A stretch of 64,000 nucleotides of DNA, taken from NCBI RefSeq assembly GCF_000499845.2, contig NC_023759.2, positions 35,154,464-35,218,463 on the forward strand, given 5' to 3'. The notes below the pieces were generated by a model. That model worked only from the letters and a program-made list of their open reading frames with translations, searched no databases and was not told where the DNA came from. Each line of letters opens with the position of its first letter. Within the stretch, counting starts at the first letter, position 1. A program made the translations under genes and the position numbers. Positions 1-11,667 of this stretch are shown here, in pieces. The DNA is from Phaseolus vulgaris (lineage: Eukaryota; Streptophyta; Magnoliopsida; Fabales; Fabaceae).

Positions 1-283
1 TTTAGCCTATAAAGAGAGGAGCCTACACCTTGTATTTTCAAGATTAAATTGAATAATGTTATGCTGCCCATTTAGTGTCATACTTTGCTCCTTGCCTAGC
101 TTCTAGGTTTTAATCTTCCTTTCACCACCTACAAAGGGGTTGGCCGAACCTCCCCATGTCCACACTCTTCATGCACCTTCAAGGTCACCACACCTCCTAG
201 GAGGACCTTGTCCATCTCCTCCATTAAGCTTATGCACCATCATCAACAACATCCAAGAAGAGCTCATAGGAAATCCATCAGTT
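1..283 (+). repeat. LTR fragment (R/U5 end) of an A-family gypsy element, plus orientation
   Basis: The right part of an LTR whose left part lies outside the window. A TATA box (TATAAAGAG, about 9-17) is followed by R/U5-like sequence ending in CCATCA at 283. Its reverse complement aligns along its length with the solo LTR at 38117-38813 (shared blocks around the TATA box and the GGGAGGTTCGGCCA segment), so it belongs to the A family but in the opposite orientation to element A. It abuts the truncated 3' LTR of A at 284, so it appears to have inserted into that LTR. The left boundary and target duplication cannot be seen. Confidence 0.7.
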
Positions 284-820
284 TAGGCAAGGAGTAAGAA
301 TGACACATTTTGGCAACATTTCATTACTCAAAATAATCTTGTGAATACATGAGGTAGGCTCCTCCTTATATAGGCTTGGAGGACTGGAAATGAAGAGTCA
401 ATGACAATGGAATGCTAGCCAAATGAAATGCAAATGTGACGCCTAAGGAGTTCACATGGCAAGCGTGAACCAAAAGTGACTATTGTGATGCTTCTAGCGC
501 CAAAAATGACCGGCCTAAGTTAGATTAGGAGGTTCTAGAAACCTTAATCTAACTTAGGTTGGGTTTTAGGAGCCAAAATTCATCCTACTTACAATTTAAA
601 CAATTTTACAAAAGAAAAATTCCTATATACTTTGACAAGAATTTAGAGACTATGCTACGCTTGATTTTGGACGTCTTGGAACATGTAGAGGTAAGTTTCT
701 CTGCCATCAGTGGCAGTGTCCCAATCTTTATCAAGCCTCTTAGCCATTGCCCTTGTAGTTGGCCCAATATGTCTTTGTGTTTGGCTCTCCTTTGAAGTGG
801 TGCTTGGCCCTCTTCCATCA
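284..820 (-). repeat. 3' LTR of element A (truncated)
   Basis: Starts (minus strand) TGATGGAAGAGG at 820, immediately after a purine-rich tract, and matches 8404-8942 nearly base for base, including the minus-strand TATA box (CCTATATAAGG, plus 364-374). Similarity to the 5' LTR stops abruptly at 284, where the window-edge LTR begins. The first ~55 codons of this LTR extend the pol reading frame. Confidence 0.85.
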
Positions 821-2926
821 TCCCCTCCCCCTTGGAAAGGATTTGTCCTCAAATCCAAATCGTCATCTTCTTCATTGGTACCTACGAAAGGAGATAAGTC
901 AACTACATTAAATGTATCATGTACTCCATATTCAATAGGTAAATCCAATTTGTAAGCATTATTATTGACTTTCTTGATGATTTTGAAGGGCCCGTCACCA
1001 CGGGGGCTAAGTTTGGACTTTCTCTTAATAGGAAATCTATCCATCCTAAGATGAAGCCAAACTAAGTCTCCCTCCTCAAAAATTATTTCTCTCTTCCCCT
1101 TATTGTTGTATTTGGCATACTCCTCATTTTGTTGTTGAATTTGTATTTTAACCTTCTCATGGAATTTCTTAACAAATTCGGCTTTTGATAACTCCTTCCT
1201 TATGCAAAAATTCTTGTGGATTAGGAAGGAGTAACAAATCCAAAGGAGTAAGAGGGTTAAAACCATATACAACTTCAAAAGGAGAAGTATTGGTAGTCTT
1301 GTGAACTACTCTATTGTAAGCAAATTCAATATGGGGAAGGTACTCATCCCAAGATTTGTGGTTACCCTTCATGATTGCCCTAAGCATAGTACCAAGAGAT
1401 CTATTGACTAATCGTTTTTTCCATCCGTTTGAGGATGACAAGATGTGGAAAATTGTAGTCTAGTGCCAAGTTTTCCCCAAAGGGTTTTCCAAAAATGGCT
1501 TATAAATTTCGGATCTCTATCGGATACTATACTTCTTGGTAAACCATGAAGTCTCACCACTTCTCTAAAGAAAAGTCTAGAAATATTTTGAGCATCATCC
1601 ACTTTGTGGCAAGGAATAAAATGTGTCATTTTACTAAAGCGATCCACTACCACAAAGATGGAGTCATGACCTCTTACAGTCCTAGGAAGTCCTAAGATAA
1701 AATCCATGCCAATATCTTCCCAATGAGCATTTGCAATCGATAGAGGGGTATATAGTCCATGAGGCATTGTTTTAGATTTTGATTTTAAACATGAAATACA
1801 TCTAGAACAATGTCTTTGGACATCTCTTCTCATGTGTGGCTAATAAAATTTTCCTTTTAAAAGATCAAGAGTTTTGTCAACTCCAAAATGGCCCATGAGA
1901 CCCCTCTCATGTGATTCTTTTACAAGAAGTTTTCTATGTGTACCTTGGGGAATACAAAGTTTGCCTTCTTTAAAAAGATACCCCTCGGTCACACAGTAAC
2001 CTTCTTGTGCTCTATGTTCACATTTAGCAAATATAGATGTAAATTCTTGGTCTTCTTGATAAAGTTCTTTTATGTTGTCAAATCCAAGAATTTGACCACC
2101 AAGTTTTGAAAAGAGCACATGTCTCCTTGAGAGAGCATCCACCACTATATTTGTGTTTCCCTTCTTGTATTTGATGACATAAGGAATTGTTCAAGAAATT
2201 CCATCCACTCTGCATGCCTTTTATTGAGCTTGTGTTGGACTTTCAAATATTTTAAAGACTCGTGGTCACTATGAATAACAAATTCTTTTGAAACAAGATA
2301 GTGCTCCCAAGTCTTTAAGGCCCTCACAAGTGCATAAAGCTCTTTGTCATATGTGGGGTAGTTAAGGGTGGCTCCATGAAGTTTTTCACTAAAATAAGCA
2401 ATTGGATGCCCTCCTTGTAACAAAACCGCACCTATGCCAACCCCCGATGCATCACATTCTAACTCAAAAGTTTTAGCAAAGTTTGGTAGAGCTAGAATGG
2501 GTGCATTGGTAAGTTGAGCTTTTAGCCTTTGAAAGGCTTGTTCATGATTTTCATTCCAACAAAATGTAGTATCTTTCTTTACAAGCTCATTAAGAGGTGA
2601 AGCTAGACTTCAAAAATTTGGCACAAAGCGTCTATAGAAGCTAGCTAAACCATGAAAACTTCTAACATCACTTACATTTTGTGGAGTTGGCCACTCTTGG
2701 ATGGCTTTGATTTTTTCGGGGTCAACATGTACCCCCTTTTTGTTTACTACAAAACCTAGAAAAACTATGCTATCTACACAAAAAGTACACTTATCACTAT
2801 TTGCAAACAAACTATTATTCCTAAGTACTAGAAAAACTTCCCTAAGGTGGCTTAGGTGGTCTTCTAGTTTTTACTATAAACTAAGATATCATCAAAATAA
2901 ACTACTACATATTTACCTATACCATC
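655..2926 (-). pseudogene. Element A pol, distal part: end of RT, RNase H, integrase (broken)
   Basis: Right after the inserted solo LTR the reading resumes with the RT catalytic motif YFDDILVYS (about 2880-2910). Next come the RT connection (FLGFVVNKKGVHVD, about 2700-2760), RNase H ([24 protein letters not shown]), the integrase zinc-binding region ([10 protein letters not shown]...RHCSRCISC) and the integrase core ([21 protein letters not shown]). The C-terminus carries a GPFKII segment and a DTFNVVDLSPF motif. Visible damage includes GGN to TGA at about 2610 (VPNF stop), a 1-bp loss near 2187 in the EQF codons, TGG to TAG at about 1840 in FYWPHM, and frameshifts near 2865, 1415 and 1200. 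The last ORF ends at 655, inside the 3' LTR. It is a pseudogene; domain assignments are secure, exact indel positions less so. Confidence 0.85.
821..831 (-). promoter_or_regulatory. Polypurine tract of element A
   Basis: On the minus strand the 11 bases before the LTR read GGGGGAGGGGA, the priming site for plus-strand DNA synthesis. It lies inside the pol frame (codons for GGGDDGRG). It fixes the LTR start at 820. Confidence 0.8.
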
Positions 2927-3961
2927 TGATAGAGATCAAATAAGAGAGGATTTTACTAATGGAGGAAGAGGTCATTCACCCAAACATTTGAAGTTCTTCC
3001 TTCTAGTCTTCTAAAAAATTAAAGAAGAATTAAAATAAAGAGAGGACCAAGCCTAAAGCCAAAAGAAGACTACAAGCTTTCAAGAATGGGCTTCAATTAA
3101 TATCTCTCTTTATAGTTTCTTTTGTATAAATTTGTAAATAATATAGAATAGTGTTTAGGTAGGTGCTAAGAGGGAAACCTAAAGATACCTCTTGTGTAAA
3201 GCATCTTTAGATATTAGCTTTAGAAAATTCTAGAAGATATCCCTTCCTCCTTCACTTTAGGCGCTAGAAGTGGGAGAGTTACAAGGGAACTTTAATTAGC
3301 TTCGTTTATAAGCCTTTTGTACTTACATGACCGGTCCTTCTCATATCTAAGGAGGGCTTGAGTCCTTCTAAATACAGATTTGATATTTTGAGTAAAGAAA
3401 TTCTCCCAAATTAGTGAGTGATTGAGAGACGTGTGTCTTCTCTTCTTCTAGTCTCATCTTGAGTGCATCTTGGAACCTCAAGTGGCGGCATCTACACTCA
3501 TCTTGGAGCCTTACATCCTTCAAGTGGCGTGTTCATCTCCAAGAACTCCAACCACATAAGTTCCCTATTTCATTTCATCTTCTTCATCCATTTCCCCTTC
3601 ATTCCAAATTACCCATTTTTGTTTTCACTTTCAATAGGTGCAATCTCTTCCTTATGATGTCCTCTTTCATTTTCTACACTTATATTCAATTTTAATCGGT
3701 GCAAATTGGTTGTTCTTGTTGTTTTTGTCACGTCCTCCATGGGTATAATTGTTATATGTTGTGTTCTTGAGTTTCTATCCATGGGTTATTGTTCAAAATG
3801 GGTTTCTATATGAGTTTGGCTTGGTTACTTGTGTTTTGGTGAGTTCTTGAATGTTAAGAACATTGATCCAATTCTTAAAAAGTGCCTAATCATATTCCAA
3901 CTCAAGTTGAATCCATAACATGTCCTTAGAATATCCCTATCATGTTATTGGAATCATATCA
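2927..3961 (+). mobile_element. Solo LTR of a C-family gypsy element inserted in element A RT
   Basis: A 1035-bp LTR starting TGATAGAGATC and ending ATTGGAATCATATCA, alignable with the LTRs of element C (42760-43749), for example the blocks CTCAAGTGGCG and GTGCCTAATCATATTCCA. No internal region is present. The flanks are CCATC (2922-2926) and CAATC (3962-3966), a 5-bp target duplication with one mismatch. On the minus strand the insertion falls in RT between LRD and [14 protein letters not shown]. The TATA region (near 3338) is eroded compared with C. It arose by LTR-LTR recombination (inference from known solo-LTR formation). Confidence 0.88.
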
Positions 3962-6320
3962 CAATCTCTCAAGGCATGATTCATTAGCCTCATGAATGTA
4001 CTAGGTGCATTAGTGAGACCAAAAGGCATCACCAACCATTCATATAGTCCAAACTTGGTTTTAAAAGCGTTTTTCCACTCATCACCCTCCTTGATTCTAA
4101 TTTGGTGATATCCACTTTTAAGATCAATTTTGGAAAATATGATTGACCCATGTAGTTCATCAAGCATATCACCAAGCCTTGGGATTGGATGCCTATACTT
4201 GATGGTGATGTTGTTGATTGCTCTACAATCACAACACATTCTCCATTTTCCATCCTTTTTGGGCACCAACAAGACAGGTACAGCACAAGGGCTTGGGCTC
4301 TTTTGAACCCAACCCTTCTCCAACAAATCTTGAACTTGAGACTCTATCTCCTTTGTTTCCTCCGGGTTAGTTCGATATGCTAGCCTATTTGGTAGGCTTG
4401 CTCCCGGAATCAAGTCAATTTGATGTTCTATACCTCTAAAAGAAGGAAGTCCTACAGGTCCCTCTTTAGAGAATATATCATCAAATTCACTTAAAAGATT
4501 TTCAATTTGAGGAGGTAGAATCATAGTTTCAAGGTTTGTGGCAATGCATGTAAGTGTTCCTTTACAAAAGATAAGGCTAGGTTGTTCAACAAGAAGCATA
4601 TTTTCAAAGGTGTTTTCAAATGTTTTGTCTTGTTGAATAACCTTATGGGAAGGAACACTCTTCTCCCACGCCTTGTTATCCCTAAGGATTTTCTGTTTTT
4701 CTATTTTTGTTTTTTTTTTCTCCTCATCCCTCTTATGTTTCATTTGTATTTGATCTTTTACCACTTGAGAGTGTGGAAAAGGATTAAGTACAAACTTTTT
4801 TTGCTTGTGGGTGAAGGTAATCTCGTTAGTTAGACCATTGTGCAAGGTTTTCTTGTCAAATTTCCATGGTCTACCTAATAAGATGTGGTAAGCTTCCATA
4901 GGAACTACATCACATAAAACATTGTCTTTGTAGTTACCTATAGAAAACTCGACTTTCACTTGTTTATCTACACTTAGTTCCCCATTCTCATTGATCCATT
5001 GTAATTTGTAAGGTTTAGGATGAGGAACTACTTGTAGATTTAACTTTTCAACCATCCTAGTGCTACAACAATTGCAGCATGAACCACTATCCACAATGAG
5101 AGAACATATGTTTTCTAAAACTTTGCATCTTGTGTGAAAGATGTTCTTTCTTTGTGTTTCATTGGTTGCACTAGGTTGATTGTTGAGGGTTCTTCTAATC
5201 ATCAATAATTCCCCCTCTAAAGGATTCACTCTCTCATCATCTCCCCCATCTTCTTCTTTCTCACTAGGTTCGTCTTCATAACTAGTATATTCATCTATTC
5301 CTTTTAAAAACAAGGTTCTTTGGTTTGGACATTGTGCTTGCACATGTCCTCTTCCAAAGCATTTAAAACATTTGACATCCCTAGTGTGAATGGGTGGAGT
5401 GAAGGTATCCTTGCCTAAGGGTTTGGTAGTCTCTTTTGTTTTTTCTTTGGATGTACTACCCTCCCTTCTAAAATCTCTCTTGGGATAGGAGTTAGGATAT
5501 GAACCTACCCTTTGACTTGACGTTTTCCTTAAATTTTGTTAAACCAAATCATTCAAGTCTTGATAAGGTAGAAGTTCAACCCTATCTCTTATCTCAAGAT
5601 TTAACCCACTTAAGAATCTAGCTATGGTGGTGGTCTCATCCTCCCTAATGGATTCTCTCATCATATAAAGCTCCATCTTTTGCCTATACTCCTCTAAACT
5701 CATTGTTCTTTGTTGGAGTCTTTGGAGCTTGTCCATCAACTCCCTATTATAGTAACAGGGTATATGGCGACGCCTTAGGGCTTCCCTAAGGTCATTCCAA
5801 TACTCTATGGGAGGCTCCCTATGAAGACGCCTATCTCTTTCTAAAGATGTCCACCAATACATAGCGTTCCCTTGGAAACTAATAGTGGCTAAGGGCACTT
5901 TTCTTTCTTCACTCACTCTATGGAAAGCAAAAAGTTGTTCTACCTTCATTTCCCAATCTAAATATACTTCTACATTTTCTTTTCCATGGAAATCGGGTAG
6001 GTCTACCCTAACCTCTCTTGGGCTCTCTTGTTCTCTTCTATCTCTTCTATTTCTCCTAGGGGTGGTTGATAATACTCATTTATTCTAAGGCTTTCCTCCC
6101 CAAGAGAATCATGATCTTTAGAGCTAGAAGCATGAGAACGTATTTTTTTTTATTTTTGAGAAATCTCATCCTTTTCTTTAACCAATCTCAACTCCTTGAT
6201 TTGGGCGTCATGCTCCAATTGTCTATATGATAGTGATTGAAAGTCCTTTGCTAATTGTTTTATAAGAGATTTGATAGACTTTATATGACTTTCATTAGAT
6301 TTAGAAGAGTGAGAAGACAT
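3962..6320 (-). pseudogene. Element A gag, protease and proximal RT (broken)
   Basis: The gag start is the minus-strand ATG at 6320 (MSSHSSKSNESH). Its first ~55 codons end at a TAA in an A-rich run near 6150, and a frameshift separates them from the rest. From 5949 to 3962 the frame is constant: gag capsid-like (MYWWTSLERDR...FLSGLNLEIRDRVEL), one in-frame TAA at 5539-5541, a zinc knuckle CFKCFGRGHVQAQC (about 5332-5373), aspartic protease (LIVDSGSCCNCCST, LLGRPW) and RT fingers/palm ([56 protein letters not shown]) up to the solo LTR. The continuous frame makes this the best-preserved part of A. Confidence 0.85.
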
Positions 6321-8190
6321 GGCTAAAGATTTGTGTTTAAAAGTGTTTTACTTCAAGAAAGAAGAGGAAAGTTAGGGAAGGTAGCTTTCCAGGTAAGAAA
6401 GGTGAGTCACTAGGGCTTCTTAAGTACCAAGTCTTGCCTTAGCCAAAAGCTATCCCTCAAAAACTTCACACAATTCTTTTTTTAAGTAAATTACTTAGAA
6501 CACAATGAAGAATGAAAAGTCAAATTTTATGCAAAGAAAAAACAATGCAAAGCAATTAACAAACAAAGTAATTAACCAAAGCTAAACAAGTAATTACCGT
6601 AAACAATTAAGCAAAGCTATACAAGTAATTAACGTAAAGCAAACTAGCTAAGCACATTTAAAGATTGCTAATCTACAAAGCTTTAAACTAGACGTTTCCT
6701 AGTTGAGGCTTCTTAGACACTTTGAGCCTTTGAAGACACACTCACCATCTATACGTGATTAATCCAGTAATTAAACAAAGGTTAAATGTAATTACAACTC
6801 AAAGAAATACAAAGAAATTGAATTGCACAAATTTAATTTCAGCTTTCTAAGTTATACACTCCTTTGGCTTGTACTTGCTTTTCTTTGTTGTGTCCTTCAA
6901 AGTGTATGTTTTTGGTATTTGTGTTTGCTGCTGCTCCTTGCCTTAACCTCTTATGATTTAAGCAATTAAATTCTTCAAAACAGTACCTACTAAGTAGAGC
7001 TAGACTCACCACAAAGTCAATTTCTACTTAATAAGCACCAATTGAAATTCATCCACCAACAATTTAGAGGTCAAGAAAAGAAAGCAAGAAACAAATTAAA
7101 TTTTAAAAACAGTACCACAACAATTGGATTTAATGATATGACACAACTAGAAAGAGTTTAGAATGAAATTGGACAAGCAAAATAAAAGATAGGCACTCAA
7201 CAAAGGTTGGCACACAAAAGGAACCAAAGGAAAGGCACTAGAATTGATTTGAAAAACCAAAACAGCACTACTGGAAAATTAAGGTTCAGAAAGCGTGACT
7301 TAAAATATTTATGTTGAGCTGCCTATTTTGATTTTGCTTTTGAAAAATTAAACACAAACGATTCATTGTCTGAGCAAACTTTTGGCGCTGGAATCACACC
7401 AAAAACATGCACCAAATAATTGTGATAAAATTTTCAAATTTCTTGTCCAACTACCGTCAATTTTAGCGCCAGAATGCACACTTTTTTTTGTATGATTTAT
7501 CATTATTTTTTTTTTTGTCTTTTCAACTCATTCTTTTTTTCTTCTTTTTGTAACACATCAAACCACTGAAATCCAGAATCTCAAAATTTTTTTTTAACGT
7601 ATTTAAATTTCATAACACAAAACAGCCAGTACAGAATTTGTAAAAACAGAGGAGTCCTAATTCTGGAATTAAAAACAGAATGAAAAACTTAAAAAACAAA
7701 ATGGAGTGAATGTTATATGAATTTGTATGGATCTAACATACAAATCTGAACTCAAACTAAAAGAAAAAATACACCAAAGGATAAAATCAAATCAGATTTC
7801 AATTTGAACTCAAATCAAAACAAGAAACAAATGAATGAAGAAAAGTACTACTAAGATTTATTGACATTTCTTGGAATTACATGACTAGACAAAACATATA
7901 GATTCAGAAAATAAAAGAACACAAAATAGATCGTATGAACCGAATAGAATAGCAATAAGAACTCAAATATACCTAAAACAAAACAACAACTCAATTCAAC
8001 ATAGATTCCTACACAAAAAATGAAAATAAGAAGCTCAAGAACAATTTGTACCAATTGAAATGCTTAGAAACAGCATCTAAATCAAATTAAAAATGTAAAA
8101 GCAGCAAGACAACATGAACAGAGATGAACAACACGAAAATAAGAAGAACTCAAACATAAAAAAAAAGACACTTATCTCTTGAAGACCATA
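6321..8190 (-). other. Element A untranslated leader between primer site and gag
   Basis: About 1.9 kb of AT-rich sequence with no supported coding region. The equivalent leaders in D (16235-17446) and C (43769-44969) are about 1.2 kb and similar in composition. Poly-A/T runs are frequent. Small ORFs here are not supported. Confidence 0.6.
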
Positions 8191-8203
8191 GCTCTAGATA
8201 CCA
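8191..8203 (-). promoter_or_regulatory. Primer binding site of element A (Met-tRNA-like)
   Basis: On the minus strand, two bases after the LTR end (GCTATCA) comes TGGTATCTAGAGC. This differs by one extra T from TGGTATCAGAGC, the usual plant initiator Met-tRNA primer site. C (43752) has the same extra T and D (16217) has an A there, so the variant is a family trait. Confidence 0.75.
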
Positions 8204-8205
8204 AA

Positions 8206-8942
8206 TGATAGCTTGAGATCTTCATCTTTGCGTTTTTTATGTGAAATTGGCGGAAGCATCCATGGATTATTAGTCGACAAGGCTCTCCTAGGAGTTATGG
8301 TAGCCTTGGAGGTGCATGAGAAGTATGAAAGTGAGAGAGGTGAGGCCTACTCTCTTTGGAGGTTGCGGTTTTGGAAGATTAAAGACCTAAATCCTAAGAG
8401 AGTTTAGGCAAGGAGTAAGAATGGCACATTTTGGCAGCATTTCATTACTCAAAATAATCTTGTGAATACATGAGGTAGGCTCCTCCTTATATAGGCTTGG
8501 AGGACCAGAAATGAAGAGTCAATGACAATGGAATGCTAGCCAAATGAAATGCAAATGTGATGCCTAAGGAGTTCACATGGCAAGCGTGAACCAAAAGTGA
8601 CTATTGTGATGCTTCTAGCGCCAAAAATGACCGGCCTAAGTTAGATTAGGAGGTTCTAGAAACCTTAATCTAACTTAGGTTGGTTTTTAGGAGCCAAAAT
8701 TTATCCTACTTACAATTTAAACAATTTTACAAAAGAAAACTTCATATACTACTTTGACAAGAATTTATAGACTATGCTACGCTTGATTTTGGACCTCTTG
8801 GAACATGTAGAGGTAAATTTCTCTGCCATCAGTGGTAGCGTCCCAATCTTTATCAAGCCTCTTAGCCATTGCCCTTGTAGTTGGCCCAATATGTCTTTGT
8901 GTTTGGCTCTCCTTTGAAGTGGTGCTTGGCCCTCTTCCATGA
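8206..8942 (-). repeat. 5' LTR of element A
   Basis: A 737-bp LTR. Its inner end is TGATAG (plus 8206) beside the primer site, and its outer end is CCATGA at 8942, where the 3' copy has CCATCA, so the canonical TG terminus is mutated to TC on the minus strand. A minus-strand TATA box lies at plus 8484-8492. Positions 8404-8942 pair with the 3' LTR at 284-820. Sequence beyond 8942 belongs to element F. Confidence 0.8.
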
Positions 8943-8948
8943 CCTTAC

Positions 8949-9164
8949 CTGAGGTCAGTCTCCCCGAACCCGGCGGGTCCGTAGCAGAAATCGCCTACGG
9001 AACCAAATCTGGTCCGTTTGGCAATTCCGAGAAAAGAGAGATTGGAGAGAGTCTCCAACTTAAGCAACATCTCCGGTCAAACGGAGCAAGCCCCGGTTGA
9101 GAAGATCGTAGAGTCCAGAATCGGGACCAGCAGTGATGATCGACAAGGCGATCGGTTCGGCACC
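8949..9164 (-). other. Exon-like block with consensus splice sites, unidentified
   Basis: On the minus strand a 216-bp GC-rich segment is bounded by a good acceptor (TTTGTGCAG, ending at 9165) and a good donor (CAG/GTAAGG, starting at 8948). One frame is open for about 40 codons before a stop; none of the three frames gave a product I recognise. It could be a distal exon of F's antisense gene, a captured host exon, or chance. Confidence 0.3.
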
Positions 9165-9518
9165 TGCACAAAGGCATGGTCAGTTTCAAAGTCTTAAACC
9201 CAGAAGAAGCAAAGTATGCTAAGAGCCTAGAGAGAAACTTTAGGTACCATCACACCCACTTCCCCTGTGCGGACCAACTCCCTCAAGAAAACAAAGATCT
9301 TTGGGAATAAAGCGTGCATGCTTAGGCACTTAAGCAAGGCTCGGTTCCTCATACACGGAACATAGTCGACTACAAGTTTATTTCAGTTAAACAGGAATAT
9401 TGTACGTGGTATTAGAGGACACTCTTTTTCCCTTACAAGGGTTTTTTAATGAGGTCCCCAGATAATTGAAGTATTTTTCCCGAGTTATGTACAATTCAGT
9501 TAAGAACTTGTTTTCCTT

Positions 9519-10490
9519 GCGTTAGAGGTCTTGTGAGCGGAGAGGTAGGTTCGTAGAGAACACCCCCCCTCTCGAGTGAAAGCGCCAAGGTTGAACGAAA
9601 TAGTTCACCAGTTAAATCCTCCTCGCCCTCGAGCGAAGCTGAGGTCAGTAAAGCAGTTGTTTGCCTCGCGTTAGAAGTCTCGTAGGCGGAGAGGTAGGTT
9701 CGCAGAGAACACCTCCCCACTCGAGTGAGAGCGCTAAGGTTAAATGTAGCAGTTATCAGTTAAATCCTCCTCGCCCTCGAGCTAAGCTGGGGTCAGTCAA
9801 GCATTCGTTTTCCTAGCGTTAGAAGTCTCGTAGGCGGAGAGGTAGGTTCGCAGAGAGCACTTCCGCACTCGAGTGAGAGCGCTAAGGTTAAATGTAGCAG
9901 TTATCAGTTAAATCCTCCTCGCCCTCGAGCTAAGCTGAGGTCAGTCAAGCATTCGTTTTCCTAGCGTTAGAAGTCTCGTAGGCGGAGAGGTAGGTTCGCA
10001 GAGAACACCTCCCCACTCGAGTGAGAGCGCTAAGGTTAAACGTAACAATTATTAGTTAAATCCTCCTCGCCCTCGAGCAAGGTTGAGGTCAGTCAAGCAT
10101 TCGTTTGCCTCACGTTAGAAGTCTCGTAAAACAGAGAGGTAGGTTCGCAGAGAACACCTCCCCACTCGAGTGAGAGCGTTAAGGTTAAACGTAATAGTTA
10201 TCAGTTAAAACCTCCTCGCTCTCGAGTGAAGCTGAGGTCTGTTAAGTAGTTACAAGATAAATCCTCTCGCCCTTGAGCTAAGCGGAGGTCAGTTAAGAAT
10301 TAATTTCTCTTGCGCTAGAAGCCTTATGGGTAGAGAGGAAGGTTCGTGAGAGAACACCTCCCCTCGTAAGTGAAAGTGTCGAGGCAAACGAAATAATTCG
10401 CCAGGTAAATCCTCCGCGCCTTTGAGCGAAGCCGAGGACAGTTAAGAGTTTGTTCCCCTTGCGAAGGACGCCAAGGCGGAACGATCCAGT
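9519..10490 (+). repeat. 148-bp tandem repeat array in the 3' UTR of element F
   Basis: Copies begin with GCGTTAGAAGTCTCG or close variants at 9519, 9668, 9816, 9964 and 10112 (spacing 148-149 bp), then after a partial copy at 10312 and 10459. Each unit contains GGAGAGGTAGGTTCG, ACTCGAGTGAGAGCG and TCCTCCTCGCCCTCGAG. The middle copies are nearly identical; the outer ones are more diverged. ORFs spanning this array on either strand are repeat shadows. Confidence 0.9.
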
Positions 10491-10682
10491 TCACAGTAAA
10501 AACCTCCCCCCGTGACGAAGGGGGCAGGCAACAGAACATGCGAAGGAATGTCTTGGCGCTAGGCACCACGATAGGAGCAGTTGTACAAATCAAAATACAA
10601 TTCAACATGTAGAAATGAAGCAGATATATGTTCAGGCAGTAAAAGTAGCAAGCAGATAAAAGAGTTTGTACGTCAATACAAG

Positions 10683-11667
10683 TCAAGGAAAGACCCTGGG
10701 AACAATCCTCCCGTTATCAACCAAGTTCGACGCGGAAAAGGGTGCAGTGTCCATTTCTGGATATGCACACAAGTAACTTGAGCAAGAGCATCCTTGAAAC
10801 CCTCGTCGTAGGCATCCAGGACGTCTCCGGTCAGGTCAGCCTCAGCCTCCTCAAACCTTTTGGCTTACTGAAGAAACTCGACTTTCGCCCGATCCAGTTG
10901 CGCCTCAAGGTTGGCGGACCTTCGTTCAAGCTCGGTGATCTTGGCTTTAGACACCTCCTCGGCCTCCTCCAACTCAAATATCTAAACCCGCAGGGACAGA
11001 ACTCTCGCCTTCAGCGTAGTAACCTCTTGACGCTTGGTGTGGAGCAGTTTCGAGAAGTGGACCAACTCTTCTCTCAGAGTTGCCTCGCGGGCAGCATACG
11101 AGCAAGTTGTCGAGGAGTCCCCAGATTCAGCCCTGGACAATAGGACATTGAACTAAGCGAGAAGCGCCCCGAAGTCGAAACCCAGTTTCTCCCTGGCAGC
11201 AGCTCCATCCAGGTCCATAGTCACCTCTTGCTGAAAGCCCTTGATGGCATGTTGAAGGACAAGAGGCAGTTCAGGGGCAAAAGGAGAAGAGACACCAGTC
11301 CTGCCGAGACCAAGGAGAGAAACACCGGTCGAGCGACCACGGAGCGAGGTGGAGCGACCGGAGGAAGAAGAGTGTGATGCCATCACCGAAGTAGGTTTGG
11401 GTTTTTTGTAGATTGGCCCCTCAGCAGAATCCTCAGTAGATTTTCTGACTCAATCACCACGGCTTTACCCCGGCAAGAGAAAGAAGTGGGAGACGGTTGA
11501 ACGGCAGGAAGATGGACCGAAACCCCAGGGTTGGAGGGAACCGGTGAAGATGCAGCGGCGGCGAGGGCGCGGGCATGCTGAAGAGAAGTGTCCACGTCCC
11601 TAGAAACCCCGTGAAGACGAGTGAGAATGTCAGTCAACTTGGCCTGTTTTTCCTCGGTTAAACCCAT
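10683..11667 (-). pseudogene. Antisense ORF of element F: coiled-coil protein, decayed
   Basis: An ORF on the strand opposite F, reading from near the 3' LTR toward pol. It starts MGLTEEKQAKLTDIL at 11667. The N-terminal half is rich in Ala, Ser and Pro; the second half is a heptad-like Glu/Lys/Leu/Ala coiled coil (TLREELVHFSKLLHTK; ELEEAEEVSKAKITELE), ending in an acidic/hydrophobic tail (DTAPF, NGRIVPRVF) at 10683. Damage: one frameshift near 11437, three in-frame stops (about 11154, 10983, 10862) and a 2-bp shift near 10755. Each stop is explained by CAG or CAA changing to TAG or TAA. No catalytic motif is visible. Extra antisense ORFs of unknown function are known in Tat elements; identity here is by position and composition. 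Confidence 0.65.

Larger units (their letters stand above)
284..8942 (-). mobile_element. Element A: degenerate Ty3/gypsy retrotransposon, CRM-like
   Basis: A minus-strand gypsy element read from right to left: 5' LTR (8206-8942), Met-tRNA-like primer site (8191-8203), long leader, gag, protease, reverse transcriptase, RNase H, integrase, polypurine tract (821-831) and 3' LTR (284-820, cut by the window-edge LTR). The pol C-terminus has the GPF(K)II...YGVHDTFNVVDLSPF pattern and continues into the 3' LTR, as I recall for CRM chromoviruses. The coding region has at least one frameshift in gag, a stop between gag and PR, and several stops and frameshifts in RNase H and integrase, so it is not autonomous. 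A solo LTR (2927-3961) splits RT. Its right flank is element F, so A inserted into F. Confidence 0.85.

Noticed and set aside
9496..9720. ORFs within the 148-bp tandem array, on both strands
   Set aside because: They recur with the repeat period and are by-products of the array.
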